Source: Gammaproteobacteria bacterium
GTDB lineage: Bacteria; Pseudomonadota; Gammaproteobacteria; Steroidobacterales; Steroidobacteraceae
Direction: 5' to 3'
Length of the DNA stretch: 64,000 nt
Assembly: GCA_027452045.1 (NCBI GenBank)
Contig: DAIDHH010000031.1
Span: 1 to 64,000, forward strand
The position numbers and the translations under genes are program-made. The notes below the pieces were generated by a model. The model did not search any database. It had not been told where the DNA came from and saw nothing but the letters and a program-made list of their open reading frames with translations. Positions 26,827 to 36,189 of this stretch are shown piece after piece; position 1 is the stretch's first letter, and every line of letters starts with the position of its first letter.

Positions 26827-27881
26827 CCGGCGCGCAGCCGCTGGATGATGCGCGCGCGAATGCGGGCGTAGTTGTCGGGCTTCAAGGGTCCGAGCAGCCC
26901 GTGCAGCTGCGGCGGCAGGTGCCGCAGCGGATGCCCATCGGTGCGGAACACGAAATGATCGAAGAACGCCTTCCAGGCGCGCCGCTCGGCGGGGGGACGC
27001 TCGGCTATGGTGATCATGGCGAGCAGGAGGCTCGTGTAGGGGGCATCGGGCCCGGCGCTGAAGGCGTCCCACCAGAAGTTGACGAGCCCGTTGAAGGGCG
27101 CGGTGGACTCGACCTGGTGCCACCAGAGCTTCGGCAGATACAACGCGTCACCGGGCCCGAGCTCGGCGAGGAGCGCCTGGTCGCGAATCTGCGCGAACAG
27201 CGGAAATTGCCCCTCGCTCCCGGCTGGCGCCGCGGCGGCGAGGCTGACGGGTGGCCCCGACAGGGTGTTGTCGATCGGCCCCATGTAGAGGCGGCCGATC
27301 AGCTCGGGCGGATAGAGCGTGAAGCGCCGCCGGCCCGCGATCACGCAGGCAAGATTGTCGAAAGTATCGTAGTGGCTCGAGATATCGGCGGCGTGTCCCA
27401 GCCAGATGCGGCCCTTGACGTCGGCAGGCAGCCACGGCATCGGGTTCTCGCTCGCGAAGCCCGGCAGGCACTCGGCAAGTGGCACCGATCCGATGTATAC
27501 CGATCGGGCAAGCGGCTCCTCGGGCCTCTCCACGGCGAGCTCGAGCGCCTCGAGGATCTTCATGGTGCGCCGCTCGAAGTTGATCCCCTCGAGCTGCGGA
27601 CCATCGTAGTAATACTTGCCACGGATCGCGGGGTCCCCGAAAAAAACCTCGGCGCGCGCCCCGACATCGAACGCGGACAGGTAACCCTTCAGATCCCGCG
27701 CCGTGCCGCGGCCGGCGCGCACCGCCGGCCACTCCCCGACCAGGCCGCGCAGCACCACCGGAACGCATTGCTCGAGAATCTCCCGGAAATGCTCCGGCCC
27801 GCGAAGATCCCCGCCGGCGATCTCGGTCAGCCGGGGGGAGATCGGGTGGCTTGCGAGATCGCCGGTGGGAAAAGCGTTCAT
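26823..27881 (-). CDS. Cupin-like (JmjC/cupin_8) domain protein
   Basis: A 352-residue cytosolic-looking protein with a cupin_8/JmjC-type beta barrel. The iron-binding set is likely H-x-D in SSHYDTFDN (near residue 175) and the later histidine in LWWHQVES (near residue 258); GDALYLPKLWW is a typical segment. Such proteins are Fe(II)/2-oxoglutarate oxygenase-like, but a substrate is not known here. It overlaps SapC by four bases (ATGA) and is the last gene of the TonB receptor operon. A cupin of this type accompanies SapC and a halogenase in many TonB-linked sugar loci; its job there is unproven. Confidence 0.82.
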   Translation of the reverse strand: MNAFPTGDLASHPISPRLTEIAGGDLRGPEHFREILEQCVPVVLRGLVGEWPAVRAGRGTARDLKGYLSAFDVGARAEVFFGDPAIRGKYYYDGPQLEGINFERRTMKILEALELAVERPEEPLARSVYIGSVPLAECLPGFASENPMPWLPADVKGRIWLGHAADISSHYDTFDNLACVIAGRRRFTLYPPELIGRLYMGPIDNTLSGPPVSLAAAAPAGSEGQFPLFAQIRDQALLAELGPGDALYLPKLWWHQVESTAPFNGLVNFWWDAFSAGPDAPYTSLLLAMITIAERPPAERRAWKAFFDHFVFRTDGHPLRHLPPQLHGLLGPLKPDNYARIRARIIQRLRAG

Positions 27882-28612
27882 GCGGCCGGCATCCGCGCGC
27901 CGGCCTCCAGGGTCTCGGTCGCCTGCAGAAGGCGCATGTTCTTCATACGCGCCATCAGCGGAATCTGCTTGAGCGAGGCGATCATGAGGTCGATCAGGCG
28001 CAGGTACCCGCGGCGGAACAACTCCACGACCACCGCATCGGTGAGCCGGCTGAGGACCTCCTGGTTGATGGTGTACAGGCCGGAGCAGTTGCGCATCGTG
28101 CCGTCATCGAACTCCGCCTCGATGTCGAGCGGCTCGATGAGATCGAGCTCGAGCAGGCGTTCGATGAAGATCCGGGTTGTCTCGAGTCCGGGCTTCAGGT
28201 CCTGGAACGCCCAGATGATGCTCTGCAGATAGCGGGTCGGCTGACCGGCTTCATTGAACAGCGGCTTGCCACCCTCGGCGCCGACGCGCGGGTCATCGAG
28301 GTCGATGGCAAGCTCGCTCCCGTGCGTATAGAAGGGTGCGCGCTGCAGTGCGAGCGGCCGATAGAACTCGCGTTCGGTCCACTCCCCGAGGAACAGGTTC
28401 TCCCCCTCGTCGAAGCCGAGCATCGCCCCGCAATAGAAGCGGCCGGTGGCGGCATCCTTGGACAAGAGGATGGGATAGCGCACGAGCAGCTGCGGGAACT
28501 CGGTGACGATCACCTGCACGAAGCGTTGGCTGTCGCCATAGGCGGCCGAGGCCCGTCCGTCGACGAGGAGCGAGCGATGAATGTCTTTGTTCAGGGGAAC
28601 GATCTGCGTCAT
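27878..28612 (-). CDS. SapC family protein
   Basis: A 244-residue protein of the SapC family (named after an S-layer-associated protein of Campylobacter). The N-terminal IVPLNKDIHRSLLVDG, the central YPILLSKDAATGRFYCGAMLGFDEGENLF and the later ALNGLYTIN-like segment (CSGLYTINQEVLSRL) are family hallmarks. There is no signal peptide. ATG 28612 is chosen because the preceding 92 residues of open frame lie over the halogenase gene. It sits between the halogenase and the cupin gene with a four-base overlap to the latter. Function is not established; co-occurrence with TonB receptors suggests a role in oligosaccharide uptake or surface modification. Confidence 0.85.
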   Translation of the reverse strand: MTQIVPLNKDIHRSLLVDGRASAAYGDSQRFVQVIVTEFPQLLVRYPILLSKDAATGRFYCGAMLGFDEGENLFLGEWTEREFYRPLALQRAPFYTHGSELAIDLDDPRVGAEGGKPLFNEAGQPTRYLQSIIWAFQDLKPGLETTRIFIERLLELDLIEPLDIEAEFDDGTMRNCSGLYTINQEVLSRLTDAVVVELFRRGYLRLIDLMIASLKQIPLMARMKNMRLLQATETLEAGARMPAA

Positions 28613-28629
28613 GTCGTGCTCGATGAGGG

Positions 28630-30177
28630 TCAGACAGGCTGCAAGCCGTGCTCGCGGATGCTTTGCAACAGCTCGCGATTCTTCGGCAGCCGGGCGAGCA
28701 TCTGTTGCGTGACCTGATCCTTCTCCCGCAGCAGCCGCGATGCGAGGGGCGCGCTCTGGGCGGTGTCCTCGAGGCTGACCTCGGTGCGAAACCCCATGCC
28801 ATAGAGCACGTACTGGTAACTCGCCGCCGGAAAGACCTCCTCCAGGCGATCGAACTCGTCGAAGAACCACGGTGACTGGTATTGCCACAGGGTCAGAAGC
28901 TCCTGCAGCCGCTGTGGAACGGTCGCCGGATCGACGTTATCGCGCCAGAACGCCGTGTCGGTGCGCCGCGTGAGCACGTAGTGGAGCTTCAGGAAATCGA
29001 CGATCCGTCCCCAGCGGTAGTGGGTCACCTCGTTGAAGCGCCGGGCGATCAGATCCATCACCTCGCGACACGCGGGCATCTGCTCCGCCAGCAGCTTAGC
29101 TGAGAGCTCCACCAGGACGATCGCCGAGGACTCGAGCGGCTCGAGAAAGCCGGCGGCGAGTCCGACGGCGACGCAGTTGCCCTTCCAGAAGGTCTGGCGA
29201 TGGCCCGAACGGATCGGGATCTTGCGCACAGGCAGTTCCTTGTGCCGCTCGCCGACGTAACGCGCGAGCGTCTCGCGGGCCGCCTCCTCGCTCGAGTGGC
29301 GACTCGAGTACACGTAACCGATGCCGCGCCGCGAAGGCAGCGCGATATCCCAGATCCACCCCGCCTCCTGAGCGGTCGAGAGGGTCTGAGAGGCCATCGG
29401 GGCATCGGATGTGTCATAGGGAACCTGCGTCGCGAGGGCCGTGTCGCAAAATAGAATGTCGCTCAGGTCCTTGAAGCCCACCCCGAGGGTCTCACCGAGC
29501 AGCAGCGCCGAGAAGCCGCTGCAATCGATGAAGAGGTCTCCCGAGAGTTCCCCGGCCTGGGCGGTGCGCAGGCTGGTGATGTCGCCGTTCTCGCCTTGAT
29601 TCACCGCGATCACATCCGCCAGGACGTGGCGGACCCCGAGCCTTGCCGCGCAGTGCCGGGCGAGGAACGGGGCGAATTTACCCGCATCGAGGTGATAGGC
29701 ATAGTTCGCGAGCCCGCGGTACTCGGCGTTGACGATGGTCTTGGGCGCCAGGCCCTCATCGCACAGCTGGCCCTGCGGGGTGACGAAGTCGCAGAAGCTC
29801 CTCCCGCCGCGCTCCTTGAGCCAATGCGGCACGAGATTGAGCACCGAGAAGCCCTGGGGGGCCATCAGCGGGTGGTAGTAGGCGTCATCGGGCTCACCGG
29901 TCGTCCACCCGGCGAACCGGCCTCCCTGCTTGAACGCGGCGTCACACTGCCGGAACAGCTCCGTCTCCGACACCCCCATCTTTTCCAAAGACGAGCGCAT
30001 CGTCGGCCACGTCCCCTCCCCGACGCCGATGATCCGGATGTCCGGAGACTCGACCAGCGTCACGGAGAAGCCGCCCGCCTTCATCCGAGCTTGATGGCGG
30101 GCGGCGATGATCCCCGCGGTGAGCCATCCGGCGGTTCCTCCGCCGACGATGACCACCGCCTTTACGGGCTGATTCAC
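28630..30177 (-). CDS. Flavin-dependent tryptophan-halogenase family protein (1)
   Basis: A 515-residue flavoprotein. The FAD-binding motif IVGGGTAGWLTA is at residues about 8-20, the family lysine sits in AAFKQGGRF near residue 89, and the WxWxI region reads GWIWDIALP near residue 275. GLAAGFLEPLESSAI near residue 340 is conserved in the family. Classical members chlorinate tryptophan or phenols, but this subgroup is found with TonB receptors and has no established substrate. It begins with GTG one base after the TonB receptor stop and lacks its own ribosome-binding site, so translation is probably coupled. Operon order: TonB receptor, halogenase, SapC, cupin. Confidence 0.88.
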   Translation of the reverse strand: MNQPVKAVVIVGGGTAGWLTAGIIAARHQARMKAGGFSVTLVESPDIRIIGVGEGTWPTMRSSLEKMGVSETELFRQCDAAFKQGGRFAGWTTGEPDDAYYHPLMAPQGFSVLNLVPHWLKERGGRSFCDFVTPQGQLCDEGLAPKTIVNAEYRGLANYAYHLDAGKFAPFLARHCAARLGVRHVLADVIAVNQGENGDITSLRTAQAGELSGDLFIDCSGFSALLLGETLGVGFKDLSDILFCDTALATQVPYDTSDAPMASQTLSTAQEAGWIWDIALPSRRGIGYVYSSRHSSEEAARETLARYVGERHKELPVRKIPIRSGHRQTFWKGNCVAVGLAAGFLEPLESSAIVLVELSAKLLAEQMPACREVMDLIARRFNEVTHYRWGRIVDFLKLHYVLTRRTDTAFWRDNVDPATVPQRLQELLTLWQYQSPWFFDEFDRLEEVFPAASYQYVLYGMGFRTEVSLEDTAQSAPLASRLLREKDQVTQQMLARLPKNRELLQSIREHGLQPV

Positions 30178-30178
30178 G

Positions 30179-33100
30179 TCACATCTGTGCGCGCAGACCC
30201 ACGGTGAATGTGCGACCGTAATCTATCACGTCGAGGATCTGATTGTCGAAGCGTCCATGGGTAACGTACTGTCCATCGTTCAGGTTCAGTGCCTCGAAGA
30301 ACACGCTCAGGTGCTTGTTGATGTTGTAACTGGTGCTGAAGTCCACTTCCGTCACGGCATCGAGGTACGTCGGCTCCGTCCCGGTGGCCGAATTGTTCTG
30401 CTGCTGGCCGAACTGCATGAACTGCGAAGCCTGCCAGTTCACCGCCACACGCGCCTGGAAGCCGTGCCGCTGGTAGAAGCCGATGAAGTTCACCGAATCC
30501 CCGACTCCCGGCAGCGCGAACTGGTTCGTGTAGACGTACGGGTTGAATGTCTTGTTCGTATGGATGACGTTGCCGTTCACCATGTAACCGAAGCCGAGCG
30601 GCAGCATCTGCTGCCAGGTTACCTCCACCCCGTCCACGTTGGCCGAAGGCCCGTTCACATACGCGGTTTCGGTGAAGTTGGCGAGATTCCCAGTCGTAGG
30701 ATCGATTACTCCGTTGACGTGGAAGTTATTGAAGGTCTCGAGCTCCGGGAACTGGCTGACGTGCTTGAAGTACCCGTCGACCGCCAGGTAATCGTTCGCC
30801 GCGTAGTACCACTCCGCGCCCAGGTGGAAGTTGTTCGACAGGTACGGCAGCAGATCCGGGTTCTGCGCCGTCGCGGTGAGCGCGCCCACGCGTCCGTTCT
30901 CGGTGGTCGTCGGGCTGATGTCGCCCAGGGGCGGCTGGGTGAGGGTGCGCGAGGCGTCGAATCGCAGCTTCAGGTTATGCATGACCATGAGGTTCAGGTC
31001 GAGGCTCGGCAGGAAGTAATTGTAGGCGTTGCTGTTGGAGATCGGCTGCATCGGACCGTAGTTGAACACGAACGCGGTATGGTCCGAGGACTCGACCGTG
31101 AGCGACTGCAGCTGCTCCCCGAGTCCGACCGATTCGAGCGTGGTGCGCTGGTCCCTCAGGGCGATGCGCGCGTTCAACGGCATGTCGCCGAGATCGAACC
31201 GGTGCTCGAGGCTAAGGAAGGGCGACCATGTCCTTTGCTGCGTGTAGGCGTATGAGCCCGGGTTGAACGCGAGCGGTACCGCGCCTCCGGTGTACGGGGG
31301 ATACGCGGAATTGATCGTGTTCGGATTGGCCCCGGATGGCCCGAGGCCGATCAGGTAGTTGAGCACCGCATACGGGTTGTACTCGAGGATCGCGGGCAGA
31401 TTCCCGTTGCCCGACCATCCGGGAATGAAGCTGGACGTGCTGATGCCGCCTGCGAACAGCGACGGCGGCAGCGCCTGACCGTGCCCGGTGCCGTTTCCGG
31501 AGAGCGGACCGTACCCGGCCCAGAGCTGCCAGGCGTTGTTCTGGAAGGTATCGGACTCGGTGGCGTTGCGCGAGTCCTGGACGAACTGCGCGCCGAAGTT
31601 GACCCGGGTGCTGCCCCTGTGCCAGGTCGCATCGAGCTTCACCTGGTCGATGATGTCGCTCGTGGTCGGCTGCTGGATGGGCAGCACGTGCGAGCCGAGG
31701 ATGTACGGATTCAGGCCGAGGATGTTCGACTTGTTGTCGTTCGGACCGAAATTCGAGGGGTACGGCAGGGTGTTGCCGCCCGGGACCACGATGCCGCCGA
31801 TGTAGGCATTCGTGCTGCCGCCCGTCGAGGGTCCGTAGCCCACGTCCATGTCGATGTTGCTCAGCTGCCCGCCCGGATTGAGATCCGAGGTGGATTGGTC
31901 GGCATCGAGCTCGGTCGTCCAGGCATCGCCCACGTCCCAGAGCACATTCAGCCCGAGCTCGTTGTTCTTGATGTAGCTGCCGTTGTAATCGGCGTCGAAA
32001 TCGGTGGGCGCTGGACCGTAGTCGAAGTTGGTCACGGTGCCGTTCGGGTCGGTCTGCACGTTGTACAGCTGGGTGCCGTTGAACCACGTGCTGTACTCGG
32101 ACCGGTAGGAGAGCAGCCGATCATCGGAGTAATCATCGTTCAGGGTGACCATCACCGCATCCGTCGGATGCCATTGGATGACGGCCCGGCCGGTCTTGCG
32201 GCGATCGTCCGTGCGGTCGTTGTAGAGCGCGTAGTCCTGGATGAACCAGCTCGGCTTGGTGTTTGGCGGCGTGACGGTGGAGTCTCCACTGGCGTCGACG
32301 TTGGCGCCGAGGGGCAGCGGTTGCCCGGAGGCATTGACGCAGGTCGGGCCGCCGGCCATCTGGCAGGAGTTGAGAGTCGTCCCTTCCCAGCCGGCGAGAC
32401 TCAGGTGGTGTTCGTCGGTCTTCTGGTCGCTGTACTCCCCATCGAGAAGGATGCCGAACTTGCGGTGGTCGAAGGTATCGCTCCACAGGGCGCCGAACGC
32501 GGGGGTCGGCTGACCGTCATTCGGGGAGTCGCTCTCGGAGACCATGCCCTTCAGGTGCATGCCCGGGTTCTCGAACGGGGTCGGCAGCTTGATGTTGACC
32601 GTGCCGCCGATGTTGCCGGAAGACAGGCTGAAGTCCGGGGTCTTGTGCACGTCGATCTCGCCGACGAAGTCCGCCGCCAGCGAGGCGTAGTCGAACTGCC
32701 GGTCATTGGTCGCGGCGGAGGCCATCGGCCGTCCATCGACCAGGGTTTCGACGAAATCCCCGCCGAAGCCATCAATGGTCACCTGGGAGGCCTGGCCCGT
32801 GGAGATCGGCGCGCCGCCGGTGCCCGAGACCGCCGAGCGGTTCACGGTGATGCCCGGAACACGCTGCAGGGCGGCTCCAAGGCTCGCGTCCGGGAAGTGG
32901 CCGATGCTCTCGGCCGAGATCGCATCGACGACACCGATCGCGTTCTTCTTGATCTGCAGCGATCGCATGAGCGATCCGCGGATACCGGTGACCACGATCT
33001 CCTGAAGCGCCGAGGCGCTCGAGCTGGCGGCGCCCGGTGCGGGACCTGCGGCCTGAGCGATCAGCCCGGCGCCGCCGGCGGGGAGCCCGGCGCTCGAGGC

Positions 33101-33355
33101 CATCTGCATCGCGCGATGCCCGCGCTGCCGGGCCTGAGTGCCCTTCTGGGCGGCATTGGCGGGACTCGCGGCGTTCGCGCCGGCGCTCACCGGAGCGTCC
33201 TTGGCCTGGATGAGTGCGCTCACCGCCATGGCGATGGAGCCGACCGCAAGCCCGGAGAGACCCAACTTGGAACGCGTTAACTGCTCTCTCTCATTGGATC
33301 GCGCGCATTTCTTGGACGCGTTTTTGGACGCATGACGCAATGTCTTCCGGCTCAT
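30179..33355 (-). CDS. TonB-dependent outer-membrane receptor (1), Xanthomonas/Caulobacter type
   Basis: A 1058-residue receptor that should import oligosaccharides across the outer membrane. A long basic N-terminus precedes the signal hydrophobic segment (residues about 30-48). A TonB box (QEIVVTG) is near residue 118, followed by the plug domain with AISAESIGHFPDASLGAALQ and RVPGI. A large barrel domain ends in the aromatic-rich C-terminus (FTVGLRAQM). ATG 33355 has GAGGGGG upstream. The cargo cannot be read from sequence; the neighbours suggest xylan- or arabinoxylan-derived oligosaccharides. A promoter and an operator lie about 140-190 bases upstream. Confidence 0.92.
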   Translation of the reverse strand: MSRKTLRHASKNASKKCARSNEREQLTRSKLGLSGLAVGSIAMAVSALIQAKDAPVSAGANAASPANAAQKGTQARQRGHRAMQMASSAGLPAGGAGLIAQAAGPAPGAASSSASALQEIVVTGIRGSLMRSLQIKKNAIGVVDAISAESIGHFPDASLGAALQRVPGITVNRSAVSGTGGAPISTGQASQVTIDGFGGDFVETLVDGRPMASAATNDRQFDYASLAADFVGEIDVHKTPDFSLSSGNIGGTVNIKLPTPFENPGMHLKGMVSESDSPNDGQPTPAFGALWSDTFDHRKFGILLDGEYSDQKTDEHHLSLAGWEGTTLNSCQMAGGPTCVNASGQPLPLGANVDASGDSTVTPPNTKPSWFIQDYALYNDRTDDRRKTGRAVIQWHPTDAVMVTLNDDYSDDRLLSYRSEYSTWFNGTQLYNVQTDPNGTVTNFDYGPAPTDFDADYNGSYIKNNELGLNVLWDVGDAWTTELDADQSTSDLNPGGQLSNIDMDVGYGPSTGGSTNAYIGGIVVPGGNTLPYPSNFGPNDNKSNILGLNPYILGSHVLPIQQPTTSDIIDQVKLDATWHRGSTRVNFGAQFVQDSRNATESDTFQNNAWQLWAGYGPLSGNGTGHGQALPPSLFAGGISTSSFIPGWSGNGNLPAILEYNPYAVLNYLIGLGPSGANPNTINSAYPPYTGGAVPLAFNPGSYAYTQQRTWSPFLSLEHRFDLGDMPLNARIALRDQRTTLESVGLGEQLQSLTVESSDHTAFVFNYGPMQPISNSNAYNYFLPSLDLNLMVMHNLKLRFDASRTLTQPPLGDISPTTTENGRVGALTATAQNPDLLPYLSNNFHLGAEWYYAANDYLAVDGYFKHVSQFPELETFNNFHVNGVIDPTTGNLANFTETAYVNGPSANVDGVEVTWQQMLPLGFGYMVNGNVIHTNKTFNPYVYTNQFALPGVGDSVNFIGFYQRHGFQARVAVNWQASQFMQFGQQQNNSATGTEPTYLDAVTEVDFSTSYNINKHLSVFFEALNLNDGQYVTHGRFDNQILDVIDYGRTFTVGLRAQM

Positions 33356-33494
33356 TGAGACCCCCTCACGTAAAAACCAGGATGTTGCAATAGAACAACA
33401 GACGCGCCCCAAGGCGTGGCGCGGATTCAATAATGGCTCAGGATCGTCCGGTACCCCTTCTTGTTTGTGCCCGCCGATCGCTCCAGATTGTCTC

Positions 33495-33508
33495 TGGTAG
33501 CGCTACCT
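33495..33508. promoter_or_regulatory. LacI-type operator, site 6 (TonB receptor 1)
   Basis: TGGTAGCGCTACCT, one base short of a perfect 14-base palindrome. It lies just downstream of the expected transcription start of the TonB receptor operon, a usual repressor position. Confidence 0.72.
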
Positions 33509-33520
33509 TATGTGCTGCCG

Positions 33521-33550
33521 AGTATGCTCTCGGAGGAACTCCAGTGTCAA
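33521..33550 (-). promoter_or_regulatory. Putative sigma-70 promoter of TonB receptor operon 1
   Basis: On the minus strand a perfect TTGACA (33550-33545), an 18-base spacer and CATACT (33526-33521). The start would fall near 33514, directly before operator site 6, leaving a leader of about 160 bases. Confidence 0.5.
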
Positions 33551-34060
33551 CTGGGGACACAAACCTTGCCTCGACGCCCCTGCGTGAAACCGGCCGAAGG
33601 CTTGCTCTAAGCGTCAGGACGACCTTCCCTTTCCCCCGGGAGCGAGCCCACCGGCCTTGCCGTCCTTGAGCACGATCGCAGCCAATTGGCGACACTGTAC
33701 AACGACCATGTTAGCGCCATCACGGTCGCCAGGGGGGGACCGGGACCAGCAGTCACGCCACCCTTCGCCCCTGCCCATCACGCCGCGTCGAGGCCGGCCC
33801 TCGGTTGTCTCGTTGGCCTCGTGCCACAGATTGGGTCGCCGATCACGGTGTCATGACAACGCTGACATTCCCGCAGGTATATCACTCGCCTGAGCTCGGT
33901 TGACCGCGCACCGGCATCGCCTTGATCTTGGGTCGCTCGCCACACCGAGCGCAGTCCTCCGCGTGCACGGCATCGGTCGAGGCGGCACGCGTCGCGGAGC
34001 AAATCCATCTCATCGCGGCATTTCGCTCCGGGATCCTGCTGAGCGAACCAACACTTGTAC

Positions 34061-34066
34061 TATAAT
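34061..34066 (+). promoter_or_regulatory. -10 element of GH127
   Basis: A perfect TATAAT inside an A/T-rich patch that stands out in GC-rich DNA, placed 36 bases before the GH127 start codon. No good -35 is seen at 16-18 bases. The surrounding bases form a small palindrome (GTAC-TATAA-TAC), possibly a regulator site. It does not match the LacI-type operator. Confidence 0.45.
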
Positions 34067-34102
34067 ACGATTATTCCATGCCTGAGGCGGAGGTGACCCC
34101 GT

Positions 34103-36088
34103 ATGAGCGGACACGATCCCGATCGACGCCAGTTCGTGCTGTCGGCAGCCGCGAGCGCCGCCGCGCTTGCCGCCCCTGGAGCGACCGCGCTCGTGCCAGA
34201 CCGCGACCGGCTATCCCGGGAGTCCGCCCCGCAGGCGTGCAGCCCGTTCGATGCCGCAGATGTGACGCTGCTCCCGGGCCCGTTCCGCGACAACATGGTG
34301 CGGGACCTCGATTATCTGCTCGCCTTCGATTGCGACCGACTGCTCGCGCCGTTCGAGAAGCTCGCCGGGCTGCCCACTCGGGCGCCTAACCTGGGCGGCT
34401 GGGAGAGCGGCGGCCTCGCCAGCCACTATTGCGGGCACTTCCTGTCCGCCGCGTCGATGATGCATGCGCAGACTCGCGATGCGCGCCTTGCCGCCAAGAT
34501 CGACTACCTGCTGCCGCGCCTGGCGCAGTGCCAGGAGGCGAACGGGCGCGCCGATGCGCGCTTTCGCGGCTACTGCACCGGCATTCCCGCCAGCAAGCCC
34601 GCCTTCAGGCGGGCACTCGATGGGCACATCGATGTCGGCGATCCTCACGCGTTGTATTCGTTCAACCTCAATGGCATGTGGTCGCCGTGGTACACGGTGC
34701 ACAAGATCATGGCCGGACTGCGCGATGTCCACCGGCACCTCGGACGCGAGCAGGCGAAGCAGATTCTCATCGGCATGAGCGACTGGGCCGCCCAGTTCCC
34801 ACAGCGGCTCGATGCGGCCAGCATGCAAACCATGCTGATCAGCGAACAGGGTGGAATGAATGAGGTGCTGGCGGATGTGGCGGCGATCACCGGCGAGCAG
34901 CGCTATCTCACCCTCGCCGCGCAATTCAACCAGAACGCCCAGCTCGAGCCGCTGATGCGCCGGCAGGACATCCTGACGGGCGTGCATTCCAACCAGTACA
35001 TCCCGCGGGTCATCGGACTGGCGAGGCAGTATGAGCTCTCCGGTAGGCCCGATTACCGCACCGCGGCGGAGTTCTTCTGGCGCAACGTCGCCCGGCACCG
35101 CAGCTATGTATCCGGCGGCAACGGCGATCACGAGCACTTCTTCCCCCGCGGGGACACCTGGCAGCACCTGTCGGTCGGCTCCGCCGAGAGCTGCTGCACC
35201 TACAACATCCTCAAGCTGACCGATCACTATTTCAGCTGGAACGCCACCATGGAGGCGGCAGACTTCTACGAGCGGGGCCTCATCAACCACATCCTCGGCT
35301 CGCAGGATCCCGCAACCGGCATGATGACCTACTACCTGTCCATGCGGCCCGGACACTTCAAGACCTATTGCACCCCATGGGATTCGTGCTGGTGCTGCGC
35401 GGGCACGGGAATGGAGAACCACGCGAGGTACATCCGGGGAATCTACTATCATCACGGCGATACGCTGTGGATCAATCAGTTTCTCGCCTCCGAATTGCGC
35501 TGGAAGGCCGCCGGGCTCACACTCCGTCAGCGCACCCTGTTTCCCAACGGCAATGACGTGCGGATCGAGATCGGCGCACAGCAGCCGGTGCGCGCGACCA
35601 TCCGTCTGCGTCACCCCCACTGGTCGACGCCCGGGATGACGGTAAGGCTCAACGGGCGCGCGGTTCGCGCGGGCCGGCCCGGAGCCTACGTGGACCTGAC
35701 CCGGCGCTGGCGCGACGGCGATATCATCGAGATAGGTTTGCGCACGCCGCTTCGGATCGAGCGTCTGGCGCATCATCCTTCCAAGTTCGCGATCCTCGCA
35801 GGCCCCACGGTACTTGCGGCAACGCTGGTCGATGCCCTGATGAAGGCTCCAATCCCTTACGCGGGCACTGACCAGTACGAATGGCAGAGCCTGCCGGATC
35901 CGGTCGTCGTACCGCTACTCGACACAGGGGGCGAGCCGGTGCAGCGATGGGTGAAGCCGGACCCGACTGAACCGCTGCTCTGGCGGACACAGGGCGTGGG
36001 TCGTCCCGAGGATGTGACGCTCGCACCGTTGCACCGCATCGCGCACGAGCGCTATACCGTCTACTTCGATGATCTCCACCTGGGCTGA
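34103..36088 (+). CDS. GH127 beta-L-arabinofuranosidase family protein
   Basis: A 661-residue exported enzyme. The N-terminus DRRQFVLSAAASAAALAAPGA is a twin-arginine signal. An alpha/alpha barrel follows with GLASHYCGHFLSAASMMHAQT and YTVHKIMAGLRD. The GH127 zinc-site residues are visible: glutamate and cysteine in GSAESCCTYNILKLT (near residue 367) and the double cysteine in CWCCAGTGMENHARY (near residue 430). Family members release beta-L-arabinofuranose by a cysteine nucleophile, and related members act on other arabinosides. The start follows a perfect GGAGGTGA. It is a single gene with its own -10 and no clear LacI-type operator. It could act on arabinosylated hemicelluloses or on glycoprotein arabinan. 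Confidence 0.88.
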   Translation: MSGHDPDRRQFVLSAAASAAALAAPGATALVPDRDRLSRESAPQACSPFDAADVTLLPGPFRDNMVRDLDYLLAFDCDRLLAPFEKLAGLPTRAPNLGGWESGGLASHYCGHFLSAASMMHAQTRDARLAAKIDYLLPRLAQCQEANGRADARFRGYCTGIPASKPAFRRALDGHIDVGDPHALYSFNLNGMWSPWYTVHKIMAGLRDVHRHLGREQAKQILIGMSDWAAQFPQRLDAASMQTMLISEQGGMNEVLADVAAITGEQRYLTLAAQFNQNAQLEPLMRRQDILTGVHSNQYIPRVIGLARQYELSGRPDYRTAAEFFWRNVARHRSYVSGGNGDHEHFFPRGDTWQHLSVGSAESCCTYNILKLTDHYFSWNATMEAADFYERGLINHILGSQDPATGMMTYYLSMRPGHFKTYCTPWDSCWCCAGTGMENHARYIRGIYYHHGDTLWINQFLASELRWKAAGLTLRQRTLFPNGNDVRIEIGAQQPVRATIRLRHPHWSTPGMTVRLNGRAVRAGRPGAYVDLTRRWRDGDIIEIGLRTPLRIERLAHHPSKFAILAGPTVLAATLVDALMKAPIPYAGTDQYEWQSLPDPVVVPLLDTGGEPVQRWVKPDPTEPLLWRTQGVGRPEDVTLAPLHRIAHERYTVYFDDLHLG

Positions 36089-36189
36089 GTCACGAATTCG
36101 CCGGCGCTCCGTGCGCTCGCCCCGCCAGGTCAGCCGGTGACAGTCCGAGGTGCGTGTGGCCCAAGAAGCCGCGGCATGATCGCGGTATA

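Larger units (their letters stand above)
33356..34102. other. Divergent intergenic region between TonB receptor 1 and GH127
   Basis: This stretch holds operator site 6, a leftward promoter for the TonB receptor and a rightward -10 for GH127. Several short open frames cross it, but none has a ribosome-binding site or recognisable content, so I call no gene in it. Confidence 0.6.

Noticed and set aside
33438-34008. Short frames in the gap before GH127
   Set aside because: They have no ribosome-binding sites, no conserved-looking content and mutual overlap. The gap is better explained as a divergent promoter region.
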